From Marchantia polymorpha subsp. ruderalis (lineage: Eukaryota > Streptophyta > Marchantiopsida > Marchantiales > Marchantiaceae): 64,000 nucleotides of DNA. Location: assembly GCA_037833965.1 (NCBI GenBank), contig AP031354.1:970001-1034000 (forward strand), written 5' to 3'. The translations under genes were made by a program, and so were the position numbers. Each line of letters starts with the position of its first letter. Within the stretch, counting starts at the first letter, position 1. The notes beneath the pieces are model-generated. The model saw only the letters and a list, made by a program, of their open reading frames with translations, had not been told where the DNA came from and ran no database searches. Of the stretch, positions 46,291-55,066 are shown piece by piece.

Positions 46291-48317
46291 TTATTCCTCC
46301 CCTTCCGCTAGGATAGCTGTTGCCGCCGCCGCTCGATGCACATGCACTTTGAGGATACCTGCATTCATCCACGACCGTAAACACATGACCATGATAAATA
46401 CCGATGATGACAAAGATTGCCGCATACTCGTGAATTCACGACCGGCTGCGCTATTCACGCGCTCTGATGGCGTCGACGTTGCCGGTGTGCCTAGATAGTC
46501 CATTGCCATCTGGTAATGACCCGGCAGCGCATCCTTTCGGGCCGACCACCATGACAAGACATCGATGAAGCCTGAGGCATGAACAACACCGATCAACAAG
46601 TATCGATCAACCTCATCGACCATTCCACTCTCAACGCTTCGGGATCTGCGGGTTCAAGTACGCTGCAATGATGGCTGGTTCTTGCACCAGCTTCTTCTCA
46701 TAAGATTGAAGTTTCATCTTCATGGGAATCGCCGTAAGAGCGTCGTGTATCTCTTGCAAGTTTTGCTCGTTGTCATTGCAATGCTTGATGAACATGGCAA
46801 TGGACAAAGACACAAGGTCAAGTGTCGGCTTGCAATCCGCAAGACTTTCCATGACTTGCCGTGGTGCGCAAAGAAAACTTGACACGCTGGAAATTACCTG
46901 CCACTCCAAATCTTTAAGAGCACCATGACCAATGTCATCCTTGTATTGATCCATGATTGTATCTACAACGACGCGCTTGCGAAAAGCATCGTCACACATT
47001 TGATGTGTCGAGTTCCATCTTGTCGGCAAGTCTGCATGCGTCGGCTCTTTGCTACCTAGACCAGAGTGCAAGGCCTCAATTTGATACTGTTGCCGAATGA
47101 CTTTGCTACGACGCATCTTCACCAAGCCGTCTCGTAGTTGCTCGGTGGGTTGGCGAATGAGCTTTAAAACCTGCAGCACCGCAAGCTGAACAGAGTGGTC
47201 GGCACACCTGACGTGGTTGCACTTGCGCAGTTGCTCATATCCCACAAAGATGTTCACGAGTTGGAAGAGTCGCACAACTGCATTTGTTGCGTCTGATCCA
47301 TGATCGCTAGTGACGTTCAAAATGCGCGTGACTACATCTCGGCCCATGCGCTTCAAGTATTCAAATAGGTCTGTCTCCACGCGCACACCAACACCCGCCC
47401 CACACTTGACATCCAAGATTGTCAGCAAAATGCTCTTGGTCTTCATTGTGACGACGTCCACCCAATGAGCGGTGACCACGTAAAAGCCTTTCAAATTTCT
47501 ATTAGACCAGCCGTCAAGAGTTAAGGAGATGGCAACATTCAGATTGCAAAGGAATGCCGCAAGAGCTGGCTTGAGTACACGATGTAGCTCAACGATGCGT
47601 TGAAGGATAGTGCGAGTCGACGGTGGCTCATACCCATGCGTCAGTGCGCCAACAAATTGTTTGAAGTGCTCGCTGCCGGCTGCACGTAATGTGACTCCAC
47701 CTTGCACGACATAATCAACGACGGCGTTCTCAAATTCTTCAAGGACAAAGTGTCGAGAACCTCGGCTTGCAAACACAGCTTAGCGTTGCTTGAACCAACA
47801 ACTTGCCTGATGATGTGGACAAGTCGGTGTCTTTATCTGTGATGCCATGCAAGCGCAGGTGTGCCTTCCATCCCAAAGCATTGATCTTGTGAGAGAACCA
47901 CTTGCAGCACACTGTACATTGACGTTGCTGGCGTTCTAGTATGGGGTCGCCTGCCTTCCAGTCTCTGGTATAAGCCCAAGGAAAGGATTGTCGTGCTCGT
48001 TTGCGCTTTGAGTTAACAACATATTGAGCATCGTTGTTGCAACGCACATCCGTAGGGAGAGATTCGTCATTGCAGAGACTGTCTTGCACTGCAGAGTAGT
48101 TGATTGTCAGCTGACTGGAGTCCATAATCCGTTGGGTCTTCAAAACTATGTTCCCAATGGGAACACAGTCCTCCTTTCTTTGACGTTTTATGGATTGGAA
48201 AAGTTTCTTTCTGCATTTATTCAAGCACTTTATCAACGCGAGGTAAAGCGTGGTATGTCTGCAAATTACTGATATTACTTGGAAACTAAAGCTAGTGTCA
48301 CTCATCAAGGATGGCAA
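46291..48317 (-). pseudogene. hAT transposase with BED zinc finger, frameshifted
   Basis: Three minus-strand segments in different frames cover a nearly complete transposase. Segment 1 (48317-47739): BED-type finger with W...CTVCCKWFSH...LGWKAHLRLHGI, at about 47990-47840. Segment 2 (47776-46631): RNase H-like core with the first Asp in SLTLDGWSN, TSDHGSDATNAV, the CADHSVQLAV motif and LPTRWNSTHQM. Segment 3 (46623-46291): C-terminal dimerisation domain with DVLSWWSARK and TPSERVNSAAG, which carries the catalytic Glu. Segments 1 and 2 overlap by 38 bp out of frame (a frameshift or small intron), and 2 and 3 are separated by a frameshift. As it stands it does not encode one protein, but decay is light. 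Confidence 0.85.
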
Positions 48318-48464
48318 ACAGTAAAATCCGTCCAGCTTCTTTTAGAGTACGACCCTCACCCATCATTCAACATGGGGAATTTGAAGAAGGCAGCTGTAAA
48401 GTCAAATGTCATCGAGAAGGCAAAGTTCATTGGGTGGAGAGCTCATGCTATCGATAACTATTAG
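48279..48464 (+). pseudogene. DJ-1/PfpI-like gene fragment inside the hAT
   Basis: Plus-strand 61-codon ORF. HQGWQTVKSVQLLLEYDPHP followed by SFNMGNLKKAAVKSNVIEK resembles the AIQL-EYDPQPPF-(S/A)GSP-KA stretch near the end of some bacterial and plant DJ-1/PfpI glutamine-amidotransferase-like proteins. No catalytic nucleophile region is present. It overlaps the start of the transposase on the opposite strand. I read it as a captured host-gene piece; the family call is tentative. Confidence 0.35.
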
Positions 48465-48481
48465 AGCTTTTTTCTACTCCA

Positions 48482-48571
48482 GGTTCTAGCGAACCGGCCT
48501 GATATAGTTCGAGAAGATAATATGAATGAGCTGTGCACTCTGCAAGACGATGTTCCGTCATTCCCTAATGA
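48482..48571 (+). pseudogene. ABC1/ADCK-type kinase exon fragment
   Basis: After an acceptor-like CTCCAG the frame reads VLANRPDIVREDNMNELCTL followed by QDDVPSFPNE and then a donor-like GAG/GTTTGT. The motif QVLA-RPDI(V/L)-------EL--LQD-VP-FP is diagnostic of the ABC1 (UbiB/ADCK) atypical kinase family, which in plants sits in plastids and mitochondria and acts on isoprenoid-quinone metabolism. Only this one exon is present, with intron-like flanks, so it looks like genomic DNA captured by the transposon rather than a gene. Confidence 0.6.
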
Positions 48572-48821
48572 GGTTTGTTTCTGCTACTCTTGTAGTCTTT
48601 ACCCTTTAGTTTCTCCCGAAGTGGCTTACTTGGGTTCTATTTGGGAACGGTCTGTAATTTTTCCAGAAACCTTACATCAATAATCAAAGTACGTCTTGGT
48701 ATTGATCTTCTTGATACCCTAACTTCTTTTGAATCCCTGCCAAGGCCCATCATCTGCTTCATCACTGCTTTGTGTCCAGCGATAGTGCACATTAAAGAAG
48801 TTCTTTAGTTGCCAAGTAACT

Positions 48822-49760
48822 CTTTAAAGTTCTCGAGAAAGTCTTACGATTCAGTGCACAATTGCTGACTGAACACATTTTGAATTTGGCTTGTGCAGTG
48901 GGAGTAGCAGCAGAGATAGAACGATATTCCGACCGTTACAAGCTCAGTGTCCAAACGAAGCGCCCGCATCTATCCTCTGTCTTGAAACTGGCTTCGGCTT
49001 ATTTCCCTACAGAGCTATTAGGCCAAGGTGCGTTCTCATGATGAAGTCACTCTAGGTTACGAGTTGCTTCAAGGTGTTTCTGGTTTTCTTCTATAACATC
49101 ACTGATCATGCTTTGTAGCATTAATTGTTATCATGCTATGTGGTTCTCATCCTATATTCTGAAAGGAAAAAAGCTAAACTCAAGGAGCTGGAGAAATTAT
49201 CATTGCATTGATCAAGCAAGTTGATGCGTACCAGGTTCATCGGCCGAGACACCCAAAGATATTTGGGAGGAACTACATTAAGTTGCGATGATCTTTAAAG
49301 TTTCCGGAAAAGTCTTACGATTCAGTGCACAATTGCTGACTGAACACATTTTGAATTTGGCTTGTGCAGTGGGAGTAGCAGTAGAGATAGAACGATATTC
49401 CGACCGTTACAAGCTCAGTGTCGAAACGAAGCGCCCGCATCTATCCTCTGTCTTGAAACTGGCTTCGGCTTATTTCCCTACAAAGCTTTTAGGCCAAGGT
49501 GCGTTCTCATGATGAAGCCACTCTAGCTTACGAGTTGCTTCAAGGTGTTTCTGGTTTTCTTCTATAGCATCACTGATCATGCTTTGTAGCATTAATTGTT
49601 ATCATGCTATGTGGTTCTCATCCTATATTCTGAAAGGAGAAAAGCTAAACTCAAGGAGCTGGAGAAATTATCATTGCATTGATCAAGCAAGTTGATGCGT
49701 ACCAAGTTCATCGGCCGGGACACCCGAAGATATTTGGGAGGAACCACATTAAGTTGTGAT
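48822..49760 (+). repeat. 471-bp tandem duplication containing a coding-like segment
   Basis: Two tandem units (about 48822-49292 and 49293-49760) are nearly identical over their whole length, for example GTCTTACGATTCAGTGCAC at 48841 and 49312. In unit 2 an ORF (49288-49512) reads FSAQLLTEHILNLACAVGVA, then SVETKRPHLSSVLKLASAYF and PTKLLGQGAFS; unit 1 has the same text with a few differences. It looks like another host exon, but I cannot name the family. The high identity dates the duplication as recent. Confidence 0.75.
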
Positions 49761-49921
49761 GATCCGTATGCGTTATAAAGCACGCTTACGTTCAGCTTGT
49801 TAGCCGAAGTGTCACCAAAGTCTTAGGCTGCAGGCACAAGTTGTGGAAATTAATTGATTATGTTGATTACGTCAGGCGGCTAGTCACAGACATCAAAAGC
49901 CTCCAGCATGGCCAGTCACTG

Positions 49922-50107
49922 TTACAAGTGCAACCGATTGAAATGAGCATGAAGCACACCTGTCACAATGTCGTTATTCTTTTTGTCTCCTGCTATTTGG
50001 TTTTGGGCTACTAGATAGATCTCCGTGTTGATTTGAGAAGCATCTTCGCTAACTATAATTGATGACGTGATACATACTGGAGTTCCATCTGTAGGATCCA
50101 AGTACAA
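49922..50107 (-). pseudogene. Coding-like fragment of unknown family
   Basis: Minus-strand 61-codon ORF, YLDPTDGTPVCITSSIIVSE then DASQINTEIYLVAQNQIAGD. Its composition and lack of low complexity suggest a real exon, possibly captured by the hAT. No family is recognised. Confidence 0.25.
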
Positions 50108-50558
50108 GTATTAGATTACCCTCTTCAAAGTAGAAAAGTTCGTAGTTTCAGAAACTCTTGACCACCTTCCACGTACATGAGGCGGTGAGAGTGGAGTTGT
50201 CAACTGACAAGATGAACGGTTGATTTGATCACAAATCGGAATTTGCTTGCATACTAGATGTGTACTTACTGAAAGGTACAATCAGTCCAGAGAGGTTGTA
50301 GGTCAAGCTGATCGCAAGATTGAGAGATTGTAGGTCAAAAAAGAGAATGCAAGATTACTGTAACTAATTAAAAGAAAAATAAACAATCAGCAGATTTCAC
50401 GAAATTATCCATAAGAGCTATTAAGTACATAATTACCGATTTGAGATAAACGCGCATTGCTAATCTCTAGATCCCGTCATCAGATGCAGAAATTTGGTCA
50501 GTGCTCACGTTTTTCGCGGGTACAAGGGCGAATGTTCAGAAGAATGTCACGATTTTGT

Positions 50559-50713
50559 TTTCGCGGGTTACCCGGTAATTACCTGGTAACCCGCGATGCT
50601 CTACCTTTACCCCACCTTTACCTTACCCTATAGTCAAACTTAGTACCTTTACCGTTACCTTTTACACCTTTACCGGGTAACCCTAAAAGGTTACCTTACC
50701 TTGCCGAGGCTTA
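50559..50713. repeat. Right subterminal GGTAA/TTACC array of the hAT
   Basis: Dense CCTTTACC, GGTAACCC and TTACCTTACC motifs in both orientations lead into the right terminal repeat. A matching array lies at 41401-41520 and about 43840-43920 at the left end. Such arrays typically bind hAT transposase. Confidence 0.75.
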
Positions 50714-50721
50714 TTTACAAC

Positions 50722-51907
50722 TAACAGAGAGACATAATCGAGAGTTTGGCTATGGGAAGTTGATGTAATATTTTAGCTTTAGTCTGGATTCTATCTTGGC
50801 CGTGGATGTAGACACATGTGGAGATGTTCACTCATGTATACGAATGAACATTAGATCCACAATTGGTACCAAAACGTACAATGTGTTCCTCTACCAAGTT
50901 TGTGTCGTCATGTGTAGACGATCGTACTTCTCGTTACGTGATTTTTCTTAGGTGTTGTGCGTATGTTGGGCAGAATAATCTACTTGCGAAGCTTCGCTCG
51001 CCGAGGATGGTGCGAGGATTGGTTTGTGTGAAAAGCAGCAATGGTGGTTCAGGGTATGAGTGTGTTTGTCATTCTTAGATGTTGGTGGATATGCTTGAAC
51101 TTAGATTCACAGAAGCGCTGCCGCTACACACTCATACCACTACCCGTTTATAAGCGGCATGCATGCTCGCTAGCTAGCTCGTTTGCTTGCAAAGTTGTCA
51201 CTCGCTCTTTGCTCTTTGCCTAGCAAGCTTGATTGCGAAGCCGCTTCTACTTCTCATGTTCAATGTGTGTCACAAGTGCCTTCTTGCGGGGAAGTAAGCA
51301 GAGGGGAAGAATTAGGAAATGACGTTACGCGAGACGAGAGCGAACGTGCGTGGAAGCATCGCTGGACGGTTGCCCGTCAACTGTCATTGACCCTTAATCA
51401 TTTTTGTTGATTGTTGGATGTCATTGACGGTTGATTATTTACTCTGAAAGACGAGATTTTCTCCAACTCCTTGAAGAATAAGCGGTTTGAGTGAACTTGA
51501 AGGCAACTCAAGTGCATAAGGGGAGAATAAGAAAGTACGGGATGACTTCAGTTTAAATTTTGGGAGGAGAAGTTAATGATGGCGGTGAAGAAATTTGTAT
51601 GTTCCCGGTTTGAGGTGAAAAATGTTTAAACTAAACCCTCAAGATATAAATGATGAATAAAATGACATTCAGTAACAAGCGGTGAATATGTGGTGTTATA
51701 TCTCAAACCCAATGTCTTGAATCAAATGGAGTAAACTACAACGTAAATGACAAGGTCATGGTAACTCAAGCAGCGGAAGTTGAATTTAAGTCACACTATC
51801 ATCCAGATAACAAAAACTCTATCGAAAATAATACACCACCATCGGTTGTGATTTGACGGGAGGAATCAAGTAGTTCATGATTCGGATCTGTTGTTTGTGT
51901 AGTTAGG
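50722..51907. other. Unassigned sequence between the hAT and copia elements
   Basis: Small ORFs at 50863-51078, 51041-51223 and 51183-51410 lack domains. The stretch 51490-51900 is AG-rich and reads like decayed retroelement text, but no motif is secure. Confidence 0.25.
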
Positions 51908-51912
51908 ATATA

Positions 51913-52382
51913 TGTTATAAGGTCAGTCTCAAGGCTTCATCTACAGGCTCGAGTACAGGATTCTGCAGATGAGTTCAACCGTTGAATCATACCAGGCGAT
52001 TGCTTGCGCAGGAAGCTATCAACGGCTAAGATCAACAGTTATGTTTTGTGTAGTTTTTCTTTATAAATAGAGGAGAATGAAGGTAGGGATCAATGTAACT
52101 TCATTCTCATTTTCAGTTTTAGAACAAACACTTGGGGAAACACTTTTGAGAGACAAATTGTAAGCGAAACACAATTTGGGGAAAAGTGAGGACGAGTGTG
52201 TAATCTGAGAAACCTAATAGTGATTTGATCTTCGTTGCTGGATGTAGGCACATTGCCGAACCAGGGTATATAGTGTGTTCACTGTTATTCCGCATTTTGA
52301 TTTGATTGCGTGTTAGATCCTGGTTAGCGTATTGGTCAAGTTACGTCTGTGTTCTTGATTCATTACCGAGGTTTTCACTACA
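51913..52382 (+). repeat. 5' LTR of the young copia element
   Basis: 470 bp, TG...CA. It contains a TATA box (TATAAATA, 52062-52069) about 150 bp in, which should drive the element's transcript, followed by AATGTAACTTCATTCTC as the likely start region. It aligns with the 3' LTR end to end except for that LTR's 126-bp duplication. Confidence 0.9.
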
Positions 52383-52384
52383 AT

Positions 52385-52397
52385 TGGTATCAGAGCC
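52385..52397 (+). other. Primer-binding site (initiator Met tRNA)
   Basis: TGGTATCAGAGCC, two bases after the 5' LTR, is the standard copia complement of the initiator Met tRNA 3' end, where minus-strand DNA synthesis starts. Confidence 0.9.
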
Positions 52398-52424
52398 ATC
52401 ACCATCAAATCTGTTTTGAACACG

Positions 52425-52936
52425 ATGGGTCTCGCGAAGATGGAAATCGAACGCTTCAATGGCAAAGGAGATTTTGCTTTGTGGCGTCAGAGAATGAAGA
52501 CAATTCTTGTTTAGATGAAAATCTCCAAGGCGATCGATCCTGAAGCCAAACACGCTGAATCGGTCACGGCTGAAGACAAGGCAGAGATGAACGAGCTTGC
52601 ATACAGCACGACCGTCCTGTATCTTGGAGACAAAGTTTTGCGAGAAGTCGCCAATGAAAAGACTGCCATTGGCGTGTGGGCGAAGCTTCAGAGCCTGTAC
52701 ATTAAGAAATCCCTATCGAGAAGGATCTATCTCAAGGGAATGCTTTTTGGATTCAAGATCCAAGAAGACAAGCCGATTGAAGACTATCTTGACGAATTCA
52801 ATCGGATCGTCATTGATCTCGCCAATATCGGTGTTGATACTCCCAATGAAGACCAAGCGATCTTGATTCTAATCGCTTTGCCTCCTTCATATGCAAATTT
52901 CGTCGATGCTATGAAATATGGGCGATCCTCAATCAC
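52425..52936 (+). pseudogene. gag N-terminal part, one premature TAG
   Basis: Starts MGLAKMEIERFNGKGDFALW; a TAG at 52512-52514 follows MKTILV, where related copia gags have Gln, so CAG-to-TAG is the simple explanation. The frame then continues through the UBN2 capsid core (VWAKLQSLYIKKSLSRRIYL, FKIQEDKPIEDYLDEFNRIV) to YGRSSIT, where the nested insertion breaks it. A second in-frame TAG (55064-55066) lies just after the insertion. Gag would form the particle that packages the element's RNA. Confidence 0.85.
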
Positions 52937-53089
52937 TGTGAGCACAAAACTGTGCTCACATGTCTTTTTAACCTTATGAGAGTTAAAAGTTTAGATTTAA
53001 GCTCTTGCAAAGTTGTGCTTGGAGTTTTCTGGAAGTTTTGGCAAGATTAGGAGTTGGTGTAATAGTTAGTAGACAAAGGTGCGGAAGGG

Positions 53090-54060
53090 GGACTTCAGGG
53101 CAGGGTCTCTGGCGAAGTGCCTTCGGTGAAGTTCCTTCGGGGAAAGGCCTTCGGCGAAACAGTGAAACCCTCATAACGTTTTCAATATGTGACACCTTGA
53201 CTCAGTTAGTGTCTTGTTGGAAAGAACTCGCGACGCTTGTTCCAACGAGATCAAGAAGTCTTGAAACGGATAAGGCATCATTGAGTTGTGAGTGTCGGAA
53301 GTTACTGATGGGAAGGGTTGAGGCGAGTTCGGCTTCGGATGTCTTCGGCTCCAGACGCCTTCGGCTGCGGACGTCTTCGGCACCGGATGTCTCCGGCTTC
53401 GGACGTCTTCGGCACCGGATGTCTCCGGCTTCGGACGTCTCCGGCTTCGGACGCCTTCGCGACAACTGCGAGCAGGCCTTCGGCAATACGAGGTCGGCAA
53501 ACTCAGAGTCGGCTAACTCCGAGTCAGCGAACTCGGAGTCGGCGAACTCGGGGCCGGCGAACTCCAAGCCGGTGAACATCTTGCAGGGGCCTTCGGCGAT
53601 ACCAGATAAGGGGCCCTCGGGGGAAGGGCCATCGGCGAAACAGTAAAATCGGCATATCTTTTGCATTTGTTAACGGTTTGACTTGATTAGGGTCTCGTTG
53701 GAAAGACCTCGCGACGCTCGTTCCAACGAGACCAAGAACTCTTCAAACGGATAAGGCGTCACTGAGTTATGAGCGTCGAAAGCGGCGGATAGGATAGGAC
53801 AACATCGAACCGGAAGACATCCAACCGGAAGACATCCAACCGGCGAACATCGTGCGGGCGCCTTCGGCGATAACAGATAACAGGCCTTCGGCGGTGTGCC
53901 TTCGGCGAAGGGTAAAACCGGCATAACTTTCGCAATTCGTAACGGGTTGACTCAGTTAGGGTCTCGTTGGAAAGAGCTCGACCTGCTCGTTCCAACGAGC
54001 CCAAGAACTCTTGAAACGGAGCTAGGATCCGTGAGTTATGGGTGTCGGGTGTGACTGTTA
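53090..54060. repeat. Mosaic satellite: 150-bp units plus CTTCGG / CGGAGTCGG arrays
   Basis: Three related units (about 53115-53310, 53630-53790, 53895-54055) each contain the sequence order CGGCGAAAC/GGGTAAAAC, GTTTGACT, GTCTCGTTGGAA, TTCCAACGAG, CTTGAAACGGA and GAGTTATGAGTGTCG. Between them are short CTTCGGC and AACTCGGAGTCGGCG arrays (53330-53580, 53800-53925). Confidence 0.8.
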
Positions 54061-54499
54061 TGGATAAGCAAAGGTGTGGTCGTGCGTCTTCGGCGGGTGG
54101 ATGCCTTCGGCGGTGCGCGGAAGAAGATCCCCTCCGGCGGTGATCGGGTGGTCAGGATGTAGAATGTACAGGTGTGGTGGCGGCGGCGGCGTGAAGTCGC
54201 GCAGGGGGAGCAGGCAGCTACCCATCATTGCGGGTGGGGCATGCAGGCGGGCTGTGGGTGTTCGGCCTTGGAACTGAGACCTGGTGGTGTGTTCGGCCTT
54301 GGAGCTGAGACCTGGTGGTGTGTTCGGCCTGGGAGCGGAGAGTTGGGAGTGTACCAGTGTGCGAGAGCTTGAGGTGTGCGTGTGTGGAGACGGAAGTGGT
54401 ATCGGTCGTGGGATAGAGTGTGGTGTGAGCGATTTTTCGCAGGGAAGTGATGAGAGTTAGGAGGGGAGTGTGGAGAGTTCGAAGTAGGAGGAAGCAAAC

Positions 54500-54790
54500 T
54501 CTCGTGGGTGGAGAGTTGTATCTGAGAGTGAAATCTAAGTGGGATCTGAGATTGAAGTGTAAAATCTGTGAGTGGGATCTGAGATCAGAGTGGAAGATCT
54601 GAGAATGGGAGCTGAGAGTGAAGTGAGATCTGAGACTGAAATCTGACAGTCGGAATCTGAATTTGAAACTGGAAAGGGAGAGTTGAATCTGAGAGAGGAA
54701 TCTGGTGGGGTCTGAAGGTGGAAGCTGAGAAATCGATGCTGAAATCTGAGTAGGAATTGGGACTGGGACTGGGATCTAGGAAAGCCCACA
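54500..54790. repeat. Degenerate GAGAGTGAAATCTGAG-type repeat
   Basis: The phrase (A/G)AATCTGAGA(G/T)TG(A/G) recurs many times at irregular spacing of 20-35 bp. It lies in the distal third of the nested insertion and gives the open frames seen on the minus strand. Confidence 0.65.
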
Positions 54791-55066
54791 GCGGCTGTAG
54801 TATTGAGGAAGTCACCTAGAGTTGGGTTAGATCTTTATGTAACAAAGAGCTTGTCTGATGCTCTTGTGGAAATAGTAGGCAGCAGGTGTTAGTTTCAGTT
54901 TTGGACTATTTGTCTATGGAAGAGCAAGTGTTCATCATCTCATTGTCTTGAATACACTGTGAGAACATGGCTTGTGATCAGAGAAGTTAGATTATGGGAG
55001 TTCGAACCCCCACCTGGACTACAAACGCTGAAGGGTGGGAAGGTTCGGCTCACAATCACCACATAG

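Larger units (their letters stand above)
41393..50721 (-). mobile_element. 9.3-kb hAT transposon with perfect 8-bp TSDs
   Basis: The element proper is 41401-50713. Its ends are inverted repeats TAAGCCTCGGCAAGGTAAGG, and both flanks carry the direct repeat TTTACAAC (41393-41400 and 50714-50721). Subterminal regions are packed with GGTAA/TTACC motifs in both orientations. Inside are a minus-strand hAT transposase (46291-48317), host-gene-like fragments on the plus strand (48279-50107), a 471-bp tandem duplication and a nested LTR-type insertion (41521-43839). Subtracting the nested insertion leaves about 7 kb. The perfect TSD indicates one insertion event for the whole unit. Confidence 0.88.
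52937..55054 (+). mobile_element. LTR-type insertion in copia gag (solo-LTR-like), 2.1 kb
   Basis: Bounded by TGTGAGC and GCTCACA and flanked by the 5-bp direct repeat ATCAC (52932-52936, 55055-55059). Removing it with one TSD restores the gag reading frame, which confirms the borders. It holds no gag or pol and no LTR pair. The middle (about 53080-54060) carries three copies of a segment of about 150 bp with CTCAGTTAG-GTCTCGTTGGAA and GTTCCAACGAGA, joined by variable CTTCGG and CGAACTCGGAGTCGG arrays. The same mosaic lies in reverse in the insertion at 41521-43839, although their ends differ. ORFs across it are repeat artefacts. Confidence 0.85.

Noticed and set aside
41401-50713. LTR retrotransposon as an alternative reading of the 9.3-kb unit
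   Set aside because: The ends are inverted repeats with 8-bp TSDs and the only transposition enzyme is a hAT transposase, so it is a DNA transposon.
53005-53646. 213-codon ORF in the copia-nested insertion
   Set aside because: Runs through the same satellite arrays; no gag or pol motif and no family match.
54985-55030. tRNA-like B-box (GTTCGAACCCC)
   Set aside because: No cloverleaf or A-box at the right distance; it lies inside the LTR-type insertion, so it is not a tRNA gene.
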